This document shows positions 16,253 through 25,350 of a stretch of 64,000 nucleotides of DNA, piece by piece. The DNA lies in the NCBI RefSeq assembly GCF_014235785.1, contig NZ_CP060137.1:3410001-3474000 (forward strand), in the 5' to 3' direction. The notes beneath the pieces were generated by a model. That model searched no databases and was not told the DNA's origin. It saw only the letters and a list, made by a program, of their open reading frames with translations. Origin of the DNA: Bacillus sp. PAMC26568 (GTDB lineage: Bacteria > Bacillota > Bacilli > Bacillales > Bacillaceae). The first letter of the stretch is position 1; every line of letters begins with the position of its first letter. The translations under genes were made by a program, and so were the position numbers.

Positions 16253-17452
16253 TTAACGTCCGCATTTAGAAACGAATTTGTTCATAATCATCTCGTCATT
16301 TTTCAATAATTCTAAGAGAGAACACTGCCAGTTTATTTCTCTCTGTTTGATATAGGTGTTTTTTTGCACATTGCGGAGCACTCCTATTGAAGTTAATGCT
16401 TGCAGATACTCTAGAATAGCAGCGCCGATTGTTAGGTTATTTAATAAAGTTACATCTCTCCTCTCCAATGATGGATCATTTTTTATTTCATTTACTGTTT
16501 CTTCAAGTATTATTTTCTCAAAGAGATTCTTTTGATGAATAAAAAGGAGAATTTTCGTTTGCCAAAGGAAGATGTGTGAATAAAATAAATAGCTTGTTTT
16601 TAGGGGAAGAAAAGCTTCTGAAGGGATAAGGGGAATGCTTGTAAGGTTTTTTTCATATAGATCTTTCTGCAGTTTTTTTAACTCAGGAGGAAGATGAATA
16701 GCAGGTTTTAACCGATGGGATCGAATTAGCTTGATCCACTGTGAGATAAATGGATGAATAGAAACTGACTTACGAAAGTGAAGATCTGATAAAATGACCA
16801 TTTTCAGAGGCTGATAGCCTGGAATGGCAAAGAATGTCTGCTTTGAAAATGGAATGAGGTGATCTAAAAAGAGAAACGAGTTGACTTGAGGACAAAATGT
16901 GAGAAGAGATGGCGGATCAAGCGGAACCGAACCCGGCCTCGTGAACAGCCATTGGAATTGTGAAATACGAAAGGTGTGGCTGCTTGTTCTGGATACATTT
17001 TTTCCGCCTAAAATCCAAATGGGTTCAATGCGGAATTGCTTATATTGCTTGGTTCTTTTCGTTAAGAGGCTAGATGGAATTGTTGAACACTGAAATTCAA
17101 TTGCAGTAAATTCTGAGCCTTGTTTAATGAAGATATCTGGACGTTGTGAGATGCTCGGTAAATAATGTTCCAGTTTAGGACTCTGGATATTTTGAGATTT
17201 AATCCATTCATAGAGCTTTAACTTGCCCTTTAAATGATATTCACTTTCCTGTTCCAGTTCAATCCTGCATGTCTTATTTTTTTGATGTGAAAAATGATAA
17301 ATTTTAATTTTGCCCAATTTCAGATCAAGTTCATTTTCACATACAGGACAATAGAAGGACTCCTCTTTCCTTATACGATAAAGCGTTTCGTAGGTCCATT
17401 GCTTTTCCGTAAGATTTATTACCGTGTTTTTACTGGTCTTGGCTACTAACAT
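16253..17452 (-). CDS. coiA: Competence protein CoiA
   Basis: A 399-residue CoiA homologue (YjbF), needed in naturally competent Firmicutes to process incoming single-stranded DNA. The N-terminal zinc-finger-like part carries CPVC at residues 35-38 and YHFSH; next comes a PD-(D/E)XK-type nuclease core with RPDIFI and AIEFQCS, in which the Asp and Glu are kept. The C-terminal half is divergent, as usual for the family. Position between mecA/cls and pepF matches B. subtilis. In that species it is ComK-controlled; I did not identify a K-box here. GGGAGA precedes the ATG by about 11 bases. Confidence 0.92.
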   Translation of the reverse strand: MLVAKTSKNTVINLTEKQWTYETLYRIRKEESFYCPVCENELDLKLGKIKIYHFSHQKNKTCRIELEQESEYHLKGKLKLYEWIKSQNIQSPKLEHYLPSISQRPDIFIKQGSEFTAIEFQCSTIPSSLLTKRTKQYKQFRIEPIWILGGKNVSRTSSHTFRISQFQWLFTRPGSVPLDPPSLLTFCPQVNSFLFLDHLIPFSKQTFFAIPGYQPLKMVILSDLHFRKSVSIHPFISQWIKLIRSHRLKPAIHLPPELKKLQKDLYEKNLTSIPLIPSEAFLPLKTSYLFYSHIFLWQTKILLFIHQKNLFEKIILEETVNEIKNDPSLERRDVTLLNNLTIGAAILEYLQALTSIGVLRNVQKNTYIKQREINWQCSLLELLKNDEMIMNKFVSKCGR

Positions 17453-17613
17453 ACTTTATATCATCTCCCATTCATGAACTACTTCGCCTATATTATACAA
17501 TGCTTTTCCTTATTTTAGGTAGTGAAAGCAATCAGCAGTGAACAAAGTGAGGATAAGCTAGGCACCATCTTTATTTCAGTATCCAAAACCTTTTATCTTT
17601 TATTATTTCCTTT

Positions 17614-17646
17614 CCAAAAAAGACATGCCGCAAACGGCACGTCTTC
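17614..17646 (-). terminator. Terminator of the cardiolipin synthase gene
   Basis: On the minus strand AAGACGTGCCG and CGGCATGTCTT pair around TTTG and are followed by TTTT. It lies just past the stop at 17653. Confidence 0.9.
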
Positions 17647-17652
17647 TTATGC

Positions 17653-19176
17653 TTATAATAATGGCGAGAGCAATCTTGACATCGATTCAATCATTTTTTG
17701 CTTGAATGGGCGCTCATTGAATTCATCCATGATGATTTCATGTGATTTTTTTATATCCCGCTCAAATTCATCGACTAGAGTTTGTGTACTTGTTGTCCGG
17801 TAAAGGAAGGCATTGACTTCAAAGTTAAGATGAAAGCTTCTCATATCCATATTTGCTGTACCAATCGATGCAAGTTCGTAGTCGACAATGACAATTTTAC
17901 TGTGCATAAATCCATCTTTGTACTCATAAATTTTCACGCCTGCTTCAAGCAATTCAAGAAAATAAGACCTTGAAGCGTAGAATACGATTTTTTTATCAGG
18001 ATTTTTGGGGACGAGCAGTCTCACATCGATTCCGCTTAAAGACGCTATTTTGAGCGCCGACAGAATATCTTCATCAGGCACAAAATAAGGCGATGCTATC
18101 CAAATAGAATCTTTTGCTGATGTGATCATCGAGAAAAACAGATTCTTAATGATTTCCCATTTATTATCGGGACCGCCTGCAATAATCTGAACGCCGCCTT
18201 CATGTTCTTCAAGCTCGATTGAAGGAGTCATATATTCTTGTTTCACCAAGTTTTCACCGGTCATGTAATACCAGTCCTGAAGAAAAATCATCTGCAGCGT
18301 ACGGACAGCTTCGCCCCATACCATTAAATGAGTGTCTCTCCAAAAACCGAAAAATTCATTCTTTCCTAAATATTCATCCCCTACATTTAATCCTCCAACA
18401 AAGCCTACTGTTCCATCAATGACAATAATTTTTCTGTGATTGCGAAAATTAATTTTATTATTCAAAAAAGGCATTCGTACAGGTAAAAAGGAAACAACGT
18501 CAATACCTGCCTGCTGCATTTCTTTTATGTATGCCTTTGATAATTTCCAGCTGCCGACAGAGTCGTATAAAAAGCGAACCTTTACGCCTTCTTTTGCTTT
18601 CTTAATCAAAGCATCCTTTAGCTTTTTGCCTACCTCATCATGTCTGACGATATAATATTCAAGATGAATGTGGTGTTCAGCCTTTTCAAGTTCTGCAAAA
18701 ATATGATTGAACGTTTCCTCTCCATTTGTCAAAGCTTTCGTCCTTGTTGCAAACGAAATCGGTGTATGACCGAGGCGATGCGCAAGATTAAATAGCATTT
18801 GCTGATGGTCGCCCATTTTGTCGATTTTATCTTCATAATTTGATTGATTTCCTTCAATCTCAAGCATAATTTTTTCATCAACAAGTGCTTTTCGGTCAAA
18901 TAATTTTTTCTTTCTCACATTGCGTCCAAATAAGAGGTAAAATAAAAAACCAATTAAAGGGAAACTTCCTAATACTACTAGCCATGTAATGGTTTGAGTA
19001 GGCTTGCGATTTTCCAAAAAGATTACAAAGCCAATAAAAATAATCGAAAACATGAAAAGAACCGTTGTAGCAGTCAGGAGCCATTCCCGTGATACAATCC
19101 CTGTAAAATTTTGAATGATGAAAATAAAAAAACCAATTATAAGAAGAAATAAAAGCACTCGAACCGTATTTTTCAT
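17653..19176 (-). CDS. cls: Cardiolipin synthase
   Basis: A membrane phospholipase-D-family enzyme of 507 residues that condenses two phosphatidylglycerols into cardiolipin. Two membrane helices at the N-terminus (about 5-23 and 33-54) are followed by a third hydrophobic stretch, then two HKD motifs: HRKIIVIDG beginning at His247 and HSKIVIVDYE beginning at about His425. Length matches full-size Bacillus synthases (ClsA/YwnE type); which paralogue it is cannot be told. B. subtilis has no cls between mecA and coiA as far as I recall. Confidence 0.95.
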   Translation of the reverse strand: MKNTVRVLLFLLIIGFFIFIIQNFTGIVSREWLLTATTVLFMFSIIFIGFVIFLENRKPTQTITWLVVLGSFPLIGFLFYLLFGRNVRKKKLFDRKALVDEKIMLEIEGNQSNYEDKIDKMGDHQQMLFNLAHRLGHTPISFATRTKALTNGEETFNHIFAELEKAEHHIHLEYYIVRHDEVGKKLKDALIKKAKEGVKVRFLYDSVGSWKLSKAYIKEMQQAGIDVVSFLPVRMPFLNNKINFRNHRKIIVIDGTVGFVGGLNVGDEYLGKNEFFGFWRDTHLMVWGEAVRTLQMIFLQDWYYMTGENLVKQEYMTPSIELEEHEGGVQIIAGGPDNKWEIIKNLFFSMITSAKDSIWIASPYFVPDEDILSALKIASLSGIDVRLLVPKNPDKKIVFYASRSYFLELLEAGVKIYEYKDGFMHSKIVIVDYELASIGTANMDMRSFHLNFEVNAFLYRTTSTQTLVDEFERDIKKSHEIIMDEFNERPFKQKMIESMSRLLSPLL

Positions 19177-19299
19177 AGTGTACCCCTGACTTTTTATGTA
19201 ATCTTTGAAGAAAAGCTAAAAGCGCCATGATCTGCCTGTTAACCTGAGTGAGCCAGACATTGCTCCTTGCTATGTATTCGGGATAACATTTTACCTTAT

Positions 19300-19342
19300 G
19301 AAAAAGGCCGACTTCAAACGAAATGAAATCGGCACTTTTTTC
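19300..19342 (-). terminator. Terminator of mecA
   Basis: On the minus strand GTGCCGATTTC and GAAGTCGGC form a stem followed by CTTTTTC, located directly after the mecA stop. Confidence 0.85.
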
Positions 19343-19350
19343 TATCTTAC

Positions 19351-20022
19351 TTAACTAAAATGTTTCTTAACAACATCAAGAGCATCTTCCTTAATGATTT
19401 CTTTGCCGTATTCAGTAACCCGGTGAATGGTCATTCTTGATTCTTGTCCATACTCGAGTATAATGCTCAATATATTTTCAATGTCTTCGTCTAATTGTTC
19501 CTCATCAAACTCTACATATAAATAATATTGGTCATCAAGTGAATAGAGGGCATTTGTAAATCCAGCAACTGGAACGCCAGCTAAAGCAATTACATGTTCA
19601 AAATCACTGAATTTTATTAAAAATTGCAGCTGCTGCTCTTCTTCTATTAGCGCAGCATCAGCTTTATCATCAATATTGTCATTGAAGTGCTGATCAAGAA
19701 TGGATTCAATATTCCCATCAACAGGCAGTTCTTTACCTTTATCTTCAGACAATGGAAGCTCAATCTTTTGGCCGTCTTTTGACAGCTGTGCTCTTGTGAC
19801 GATGACTTCAAGTCCTTTATCAAGAGCCTGAACCTGAATCCACAGCGGTCCCTCCACCATGAAATCTTCTTCATCGTGGACTTCATCCATCATCTCCCAA
19901 AAAAGCTCTTCACTTCTTTCGCGGTTGTACCAGATTTCATCTCTGTCAAAACCGCGTTCTTCTATATCAAGATATGAAATATAAAACTTAACGGTATATT
20001 CATTAATACGTTCTATCTCCAT
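19351..20022 (-). CDS. mecA: Adaptor protein MecA
   Basis: A 223-residue adaptor that binds unfolded substrates and ComK/ComS and presents them to ClpC-ClpP; it restrains competence. The N-terminal substrate domain (about 1-80) starts MEIERINEYTVKFYISYLDI, a near-invariant family sequence; a variable acidic linker follows; the C-terminal ClpC-binding domain (about 125-223) contains FSDFEHVIALA and YYLYVEF. Gene order mecA-coiA-pepF-spxH is the B. subtilis order with cls inserted. Confidence 0.97.
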   Translation of the reverse strand: MEIERINEYTVKFYISYLDIEERGFDRDEIWYNRERSEELFWEMMDEVHDEEDFMVEGPLWIQVQALDKGLEVIVTRAQLSKDGQKIELPLSEDKGKELPVDGNIESILDQHFNDNIDDKADAALIEEEQQLQFLIKFSDFEHVIALAGVPVAGFTNALYSLDDQYYLYVEFDEEQLDEDIENILSIILEYGQESRMTIHRVTEYGKEIIKEDALDVVKKHFS

Positions 20023-20455
20023 CTTTACAACCTTCCCTTCTATTTATGATGTTGAAGGGACAACTAAACCCCTAAATTTAAGTTGCACTTTCTTACACTT
20101 TACCCTTTTCTGCAGCTCTTTAATCCTCAGCGCAATGCAATAAAAGCCTGTTAAAACTTGTCTTGAAAGAGGGACTTGGCTTTCAATATTCTTGTACTCC
20201 TATTTTATGATAAAACCTCTCCGAATGAAATAAAAAAACCTTGATTTTACAAAAACAGTTATTTACCCATACAGAATGGCTCATAAATCATAGTTCACTT
20301 CATATATATGGTACGAGCAGTCTATCACATAAAAAGCACAAACGCCTTGCAGCGCAGGCAGGCAGATCCGTTCTGCCCCAAGGAGTTAGGCGCTGGAGCT
20401 AGACATGGATGCTAGAAATTATTTAAGTTCTGATATTCCAGGGAAAGAGGTACTC
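20023..20455. other. Intergenic region upstream of mecA and terC
   Basis: This 433-base divergent gap must carry the mecA promoter (minus) and the terC promoter (plus). It also contains a palindromic repeat relative at 20330-20405. No gene was found, and no yybP-ykoY manganese riboswitch, which precedes some TerC-family genes, could be recognised. Confidence 0.6.
20330..20405. repeat. Short member of the palindromic repeat family
   Basis: The left end AAACGCCTTG and right end TTAGGCGCTGGAGCTAGACA match the modular family, with a different core (GGCAGATCCGTTCTGCC). It lies immediately before the terC leader. Confidence 0.7.
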
Positions 20456-21133
20456 ATGATGGAACAGGAATTTTTACTCTCTTTGGTTATGATTATCGGC
20501 ATTGATTTGCTCCTTGGGGGCGATAACGCAATCGTTATTGCAATGGCAAGCCGCAATCTTCCCCCAAAACAAAGGAAAAAAGCAGTGATTATTGGAACGG
20601 TTTTAGCAATTGTGGTTCGCATTATGCTGACATCAGTCGCTGTTTATTTATTTCAAATTCCATTTGTGCAGCTAATTGGCGGAATATTGCTTCTTTACAT
20701 TGCGTATCACCTGATTGTTGGTACAGCAGAAAGTGAAGGAGAGATTCAAAGCCATCAATCCTTGAGAAAAGCTGTTCAAACAATTGTATTTGCTGACATG
20801 CTGATGGGGATGGACAATGTTATTGCAGTTGCGGGGGCTGCAAATGGACAAACAATGCTTGTCATCATTGGCCTTCTTATCTCCATTCCGATCATGATTT
20901 GGGGAAGCAACCTCATTTTAAAAATACTTGATCGGTATCCGGCCCTTGTTTATATTGGAGGTGGAATGCTTGCTTATACAGCAGGAAAAATGATTATCCA
21001 TGAACATAAGCTCGCACCGATTTTCCATACTCATCCAAGCATAAGTGTGATGCTTCCATATTTGCTGATTATCTTTTTGATTGCAGCAGGTGTCATCTAT
21101 CAAAAAATCGAAAAAAACGAAAACCTTCCATGA
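20456..21133 (+). CDS. yjbE: TerC-family integral membrane protein (YjbE-like)
   Basis: A 225-residue TerC-family protein with about seven membrane helices. The two family repeats are evident: GGDNAIVIA near the N-terminus and MGMDNVIAVAG in the middle, whose acidic residues are thought to bind Mn2+. B. subtilis relatives (YkoY, YceF) export Mn2+ and support metal loading of exported enzymes; YjbE itself is not characterised as far as I know. The frame is open from 20405, but AGAGG lies 5 bases before ATG 20456 (the adjacent ATG 20459 is equally possible). Position next to spxA matches yjbE. Confidence 0.9.
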   Translation: MMEQEFLLSLVMIIGIDLLLGGDNAIVIAMASRNLPPKQRKKAVIIGTVLAIVVRIMLTSVAVYLFQIPFVQLIGGILLLYIAYHLIVGTAESEGEIQSHQSLRKAVQTIVFADMLMGMDNVIAVAGAANGQTMLVIIGLLISIPIMIWGSNLILKILDRYPALVYIGGGMLAYTAGKMIIHEHKLAPIFHTHPSISVMLPYLLIIFLIAAGVIYQKIEKNENLP

Positions 21134-21152
21134 TATTCAAGGAAGGTTTTCG
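21114..21152 (-). terminator. spxA terminator embedded in the end of terC
   Basis: A 12-bp perfect stem (21118-21129 with 21141-21152) is followed on the minus strand by TTTTTTT, so it ends spxA transcripts. It lies inside the last codons of the plus-strand gene, which itself has no T-run after this hairpin. Confidence 0.85.
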
Positions 21153-21161
21153 CATCTCTCA

Positions 21162-21557
21162 TTAATTCACTAAACGCTGTGCTTCTCTAAGCTGATACGT
21201 GCGTACTTTACGAGGTAAGAATCGTCTGATTTCATCCTCATTGTACCCAACTTGCAAGCGTTTCTCATCAATTATGATCGGACGTCTTAAAAGACCAGGA
21301 TGCTCTTGAATCAGATCATAAAGTTCTTGAAGCGGCATTGTTTCAACATTTACATTCAGCTTTTGAAATATCTTTGAACGGGTTGAAATAATTTCATCTG
21401 TGCCATCTTCTGTCATTCGCAGAATTTCTTTAATCTCATCAACTGACAATGGCTCAGAAAAAATATTACGCTCTGTATATGAAATTTCGTGTTCCTCTAA
21501 CCATGCTTTCGCTTTACGACAAGAAGTACAGCTTGGTGAAGTATATAACGTTACCAT
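21162..21557 (-). CDS. spxA: Global redox regulator Spx
   Basis: A 131-residue ArsC-fold protein that binds the RNA polymerase alpha-subunit C-terminal domain and redirects transcription under disulfide stress. The redox switch CTSC is at residues 10-13; the alpha-CTD-contacting Arg52 region, [20 protein letters not shown] and the C-terminal AQRLVN degron for ClpXP are all conserved. It lies downstream of yjbC, as in the B. subtilis yjbC-spx operon, with a terminator between and room for its own promoters. Its adaptor SpxH is encoded in this window. Confidence 0.98.
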   Translation of the reverse strand: MVTLYTSPSCTSCRKAKAWLEEHEISYTERNIFSEPLSVDEIKEILRMTEDGTDEIISTRSKIFQKLNVNVETMPLQELYDLIQEHPGLLRRPIIIDEKRLQVGYNEDEIRRFLPRKVRTYQLREAQRLVN

Positions 21558-21689
21558 AAACCTTTCACTCCTTTTTGTGTAAAATGAACAGACTGCTTAT
21601 ATTAGTAATAAGTATCACATTATGTTTTTAAATTGAAATTACTATAATTAAGTAATGTCTATAACAGATTATACTATAGAAAAGTAAGT

Positions 21690-21701
21690 AAGTATATACT
21701 T
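21690..21701. promoter_or_regulatory. Perfect 12-bp palindrome in the spxA promoter region
   Basis: AAGTATATACTT is self-complementary over 12 bp and lies about 135 bases upstream of the spxA start, in a region with several AT-rich promoter-like hexamers. It may be a repressor site (PerR- or YodB-type control is known for B. subtilis spx), but it does not match a consensus I can assign. Confidence 0.4.
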
Positions 21702-21784
21702 TTTCAAAACAAATGTTTGACAAAACAATTACAATTCCGTAATGAATAGCATATTTCTTTTACTATTATTCATAAAAAGTGCTC

Positions 21785-21820
21785 CGAAAAACAGTCATTT
21801 TCGTTGAAACAAATGGCTGT
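21785..21820 (-). terminator. Terminator between yjbC and spxA
   Basis: On the minus strand ACAGCCATTT and AAATGACTGT (10 bp, one G-U) are followed by TTTTTCGG. It would separate yjbC transcription from spxA or attenuate read-through. Confidence 0.8.
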
Positions 21821-21862
21821 AATGGGAAATAACATGATAAAATCCCATGATTCCATTCTCAA

Positions 21863-22441
21863 TTAGTCCAGGGCATCGAAAATGTCTTTCTGATTATCCT
21901 GATCCTGCATTGACAGGACCTCCTGAACATCCTGGTATGCTTTGCCGTAAATTTCTTTATCTTTATAAGTGTGAATCATTAAGTATGTCTTCTTCATTGC
22001 TTCATAGATTAATTCTTCTGAAGCGTCTTCTGGCGACCAATAGAGAATTTCCATTGCATTAATTTCGTTTGTAGCAAGCGACTTTCTTCTGTAACCGATT
22101 GCTTTTGCATGCTTGAAACCTTCTCTTTGATAAAACTTCAATCGCTTGCCCGTATCTAAAATATCTTCGTCCACGGGTTCCACCTCTAAAATAATTGGTT
22201 TTCCAAGCTCCTTTAGATTAGAAATCAGCTTATGTCCAAGGCCTTGTCCTCTTGCCTTCTTTGAAACAAACAAGTAATCGATAAAGATAAAATCTGCAAG
22301 CTCTGCATACATCAGAACATGAAATTCTCCTTCGTCTTTATGATAAATATCACCCCGCTCTTTTAAAAGAGTTTCGATATGCTCTTTAGACTTCATCTCT
22401 TCGATTGGAAAATATTGATTTAATTTTTCATACCAGTTCAT
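21863..22441 (-). CDS. yjbC: GNAT-family acetyltransferase YjbC
   Basis: A 192-residue GCN5-related N-acetyltransferase. The acetyl-CoA pyrophosphate loop is seen as KKARGQGLGHKL, after the strand FIFIDYLFV. The acidic C-terminal tail is rich in Asp and Gln. Size and position upstream of spxA match B. subtilis YjbC, which is reported as a stress-inducible gene co-transcribed with spx; the substrate is unknown. Confidence 0.9.
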   Translation of the reverse strand: MNWYEKLNQYFPIEEMKSKEHIETLLKERGDIYHKDEGEFHVLMYAELADFIFIDYLFVSKKARGQGLGHKLISNLKELGKPIILEVEPVDEDILDTGKRLKFYQREGFKHAKAIGYRRKSLATNEINAMEILYWSPEDASEELIYEAMKKTYLMIHTYKDKEIYGKAYQDVQEVLSMQDQDNQKDIFDALD

Positions 22442-22559
22442 CGATCCGCTCCTTGCTGTTTTAAACGTTCGTACCTCTATAAATTGATTTACCCTCTTTC
22501 CTTAGTGTTAAACATAAGATATATTAAATAATAAGTAAATAATGGGATGGTGAGGTTTT

Positions 22560-22745
22560 TTGCTTGAATATGCATTCGATTTTCTGCTTGTTGCTGCTTT
22601 AGTCATTGGTATCACAGCTTTAATGGGTGTAATCACAAATGGAATCGGCGAAACCATCTTTAGCGGAAAAAAGAAAAATCAAAACGTCGAGCATACATTA
22701 AAAACTCAGGCTGGCTGGAGAAAGGTCGGGGGAAGACAAAGATAA
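22560..22745 (+). CDS. Small membrane protein, unknown function
   Basis: A 61-residue frame beginning with TTG 4 bases after GGTGAGG. Residues about 6-27 form one membrane helix (FLLVAALVIGITALMGVI); the remaining half is basic (GKKKNQN, GWRKVGGRQR). It is divergent from yjbC and lies where B. subtilis has yjbB. I do not recognise the family. The non-ATG start and short ribosome-binding-site spacing lower confidence. Confidence 0.65.
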   Translation: MLEYAFDFLLVAALVIGITALMGVITNGIGETIFSGKKKNQNVEHTLKTQAGWRKVGGRQR

Positions 22746-22805
22746 TGGCCACCTGAGCGCCTGTTGCTAGCAGAACTTGGGTATTTATTTTTTTGCAATT
22801 TTAAA

Positions 22806-22831
22806 GCGTTTACATAAGTTTGTGTAAGCGC
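22806..22831. promoter_or_regulatory. Inverted repeat, cre-like half sites
   Basis: GCGTTTACA and TGTAAGCGC form a 9-bp inverted repeat with one mismatch and an 8-base loop. The reverse complement of the left part, TGTAAACGCTTTAA, differs from the CcpA cre consensus mainly in the last positions. No T-run follows. Assignment to CcpA is speculative. Confidence 0.3.
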
Positions 22832-22968
22832 TCCGCACCCTTATTACCCCACTAATTTTCCGAAATGCTGTACTTATTATTCGCACAAGACATCTTATTA
22901 GCCGGGATCCAAGTTTTACTATCGGAACAGCTGTATTATGATCCCACAAGAACCCCTTTCTTACTGAA

Positions 22969-22995
22969 AACAGCCCCCGTATAAGATACGGGGGC
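22969..22995 (-). terminator. Terminator of the DUF4015 gene
   Basis: On the minus strand AGCCCCCGTAT and ATACGGGGGCT are perfectly paired around a 3-base loop, followed by GTTTTC, 8 bases past the stop. Confidence 0.9.
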
Positions 22996-23002
22996 TAATC
23001 AT

Positions 23003-24208
23003 TCAAGGCGTATAATCAACGCCTTTTGTATAGTTATTGCCGGCATTCCATAAGAGATATTCATTAATTCCCTGTTCATTCAATGCTTTGATTTGTGCTT
23101 CTACATCTTCTTTTCCATATTTCTTGTAATTTCCGCTGCCTAGCCAAGATGCTGTAAAATCTTGAAGCCATGGACGGGATACTGGCCGTGTTTTTAATTC
23201 ATCCAGCTTCTTATTCTCAAGCTTTGCATATTCCGTAATTAACTCGTATGGTTTTAAATCCGGCTTTGCAATTCCGAAATAAGCTGTCCAATGACTTGGA
23301 TAAATCATTGATGAGATGACATCAACGTTGTCTGCGATTTTTGTGAAATTTTGACCGATTCCGGGTGCTTCCGGCAATGTTGCGGAATAGCCAAAAATAT
23401 CAACCGATGTTTTCACCCCATATGGCTTTAGCTTTTCCCGGGCATATTGAACAAAATCCGTCACGGCAGTTACTCGCTTTTGAATATTATCTTGTTTTGT
23501 ATCTGTATAATCTCCTGAGCTGTACTTTAGAGTGGCATCTTTATTTTCAAACCCCTCTGGAAAACGGACATAATCAAATTGAATTTCCTGGAAACCCATC
23601 TTCGCAGCTTCAATCGCAATTTGAACATTATAATCCCATACTTCCTTAACAAAAGGGTTCACAAACGACTCTCCGCGCCCATTCTTCCAAACGCTGTTTC
23701 CATCTTTAAACGACCATTCCGGCTTTTTATTTGCTAAAACAGAATCTTTAAAAACAACAACACGTGCAATTGGATAGATTTTCTTTTTCTCAAGTTCCTT
23801 AAGCATTGCGCGCGGATCTTTTATGTATTGATGACTTATATCATAGTAAGGAGAAGACTTATCTGGCCGATAGGTTAAATTTCCGAAATCATCTTTTACA
23901 TCAATGACCATTGCATTTAAGTCTGTAGTATCCATTAAGTTAGTCAGCTGTTCAAATTTGCTGCCGCCTGCAGAATGTCCTGTTACATATATTCCTCTGA
24001 TCGCATCTGGATATTCAAATTTCAGTCCTGAATCGAAAGCAAAGCGGGGCATTGATTCCGGCAATTCCTTCTTCTGAAATGCCAATGTTTTACTATTATG
24101 TGCCGCTGCAGCTAAGTCGGTATTTGCCTGCGTCTGTGTGCCCGATCCTGTGATGGCTAATGCCCCTGCTAATAGGAAAACAGGTATAGCCTTTTGAAAG
24201 AAAGCCAC
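23003..24208 (-). CDS. Secreted DUF4015 putative glycoside hydrolase
   Basis: A 401-residue exported protein of the DUF4015 family (COG1306), thought to have a TIM-barrel glycosidase fold. A signal peptide is visible at residues 1 to about 28 (FLLAGALAITGSGTQTQA). Family motifs are present: GIYVTGHSAGG, MVIDVKDDFGN, IQFDYVRFPEG and VISSMIYPSHW; the acidic residues in DVKDDFG and QFDYVRFP are candidate catalytic groups. GTG 24208 is preferred over the upstream frame start (24217) because GGAGGG is 8 bases before it. Substrate unknown. It is a monocistronic gene downstream of opp; I do not recall it at this place in B. subtilis. Confidence 0.88.
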   Translation of the reverse strand: MAFFQKAIPVFLLAGALAITGSGTQTQANTDLAAAAHNSKTLAFQKKELPESMPRFAFDSGLKFEYPDAIRGIYVTGHSAGGSKFEQLTNLMDTTDLNAMVIDVKDDFGNLTYRPDKSSPYYDISHQYIKDPRAMLKELEKKKIYPIARVVVFKDSVLANKKPEWSFKDGNSVWKNGRGESFVNPFVKEVWDYNVQIAIEAAKMGFQEIQFDYVRFPEGFENKDATLKYSSGDYTDTKQDNIQKRVTAVTDFVQYAREKLKPYGVKTSVDIFGYSATLPEAPGIGQNFTKIADNVDVISSMIYPSHWTAYFGIAKPDLKPYELITEYAKLENKKLDELKTRPVSRPWLQDFTASWLGSGNYKKYGKEDVEAQIKALNEQGINEYLLWNAGNNYTKGVDYTP

Positions 24209-24373
24209 GTTTAACACCCTCCATTTGCTGATTTACCCTTATTATAAATGAAAAAATAGGATGTTCATACATGTATTGGGACTTATTTTGACATTTTTCA
24301 ACAAAATAACAACAGGTATAAAATCTTATATAAACTAGTATATTCCGTTTACTTATCGGTCATGATTAGACGT

Positions 24374-24405
24374 TAAAAAAGTGATCTCTATCAAGAGATC
24401 ACTTT
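24374..24405 (-). terminator. Terminator of the opp operon
   Basis: On the minus strand AAAGTGATCTCT and AGAGATCACTTT pair around TGAT, followed by TTTAAC. Confidence 0.9.
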
Positions 24406-24408
24406 CTT

Positions 24409-25347
24409 TTACTTCGCATATAGAGTTTGATATTGCTTAAATTCAGCTTCTGAACACATAACAAAATGTCCAGGTTTTACTTCACGGAACTGAGGCTCGT
24501 CACCTTCTGTATACTGATGCTGAGCGGGATCATATTTTTTTCTAATACGAGTGCGCTCATAATCAGGATCCGGAAGCGGTATTGCAGATAACAATGCTTG
24601 AGTATATGGATGGATTGGGTTGTTATAAAGCTCTTCTGCATCAGCAAGTTCTACAAGCTTCCCAAAATACATAACTCCAATTCGGTCACTGATGTATTTT
24701 ACCATTGACAGATCATGGGCGATAAAGAGGTATGTCAATCCTTTTTCTTTTTGAAGCTGCTTCATTAAATTGACTACCTGTGCCTGGATGGATACATCAA
24801 GTGCTGAGATTGGTTCATCTGCAATTATGAAATCCGGGTCTACTGCAAGTGCACGTGCAATACCAATACGCTGGCGCTGTCCACCGCTGAATTCATGTGG
24901 AAAACGGTTAGCGTGCTCACGGTTTAATCCAACTGTTTCAAGCAGTTCATACACTCTTTCCATCCGCTCTTTATCTGATTTTGCCAATCCGTGAATATCG
25001 ATTCCTTCGGCAATAACGTCAGAAACCTTCATACGAGGATTCAAGGATGCATACGGATCCTGGAAAATCATTTGCATTTTACGGTTAAATGTTTTTAACT
25101 CACTTTTAGATTTTTTGCCATGAACGTTCACACCATTAAATTTCACTTCACCGTCAGTCGCATCGTAAAGACGGATGATTGAGCGGCCTGTTGTTGATTT
25201 TCCGCACCCTGACTCACCAACAAGACCGAGTGTTTCACCTTTATAGATATCAAAAGATATATTATCAACAGCTTTCACTTCATTTGCTTTTCCTACATTA
25301 AAATGCTGTTTTAAGTTTTTAACCTCAAGTAATTTTTCTCTTTCCAT
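24409..25347 (-). CDS. oppF: Oligopeptide ABC transporter ATP-binding protein OppF
   Basis: One of two ATPase subunits of the Opp importer, 312 residues, at the inner face of the membrane. Walker [10 protein letters not shown], signature [14 protein letters not shown], Walker [13 protein letters not shown] and switch His (FIAHDLSM) are intact. The C-terminal oligo_HPY region is short and lacks the multi-cysteine motif found in many peptide-transporter ATPases, including AppF in this window. Last gene of oppABCDF, 3 bases after oppD. In B. subtilis Opp imports nutrient peptides and Phr/CSF signalling peptides. Confidence 0.96.
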   Translation of the reverse strand: MEREKLLEVKNLKQHFNVGKANEVKAVDNISFDIYKGETLGLVGESGCGKSTTGRSIIRLYDATDGEVKFNGVNVHGKKSKSELKTFNRKMQMIFQDPYASLNPRMKVSDVIAEGIDIHGLAKSDKERMERVYELLETVGLNREHANRFPHEFSGGQRQRIGIARALAVDPDFIIADEPISALDVSIQAQVVNLMKQLQKEKGLTYLFIAHDLSMVKYISDRIGVMYFGKLVELADAEELYNNPIHPYTQALLSAIPLPDPDYERTRIRKKYDPAQHQYTEGDEPQFREVKPGHFVMCSEAEFKQYQTLYAK

Positions 25348-25350
25348 CTT

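Noticed and set aside
20023..20455. Possible yybP-ykoY manganese riboswitch before the TerC-family gene
   Set aside because: The expected conserved blocks are absent; the gap instead contains a palindromic repeat.
22746..22968. Terminator for the small 61-residue gene at the GCGTTTACA inverted repeat
   Set aside because: The hairpin has no following T-run, so it is listed only as a weak regulatory candidate.
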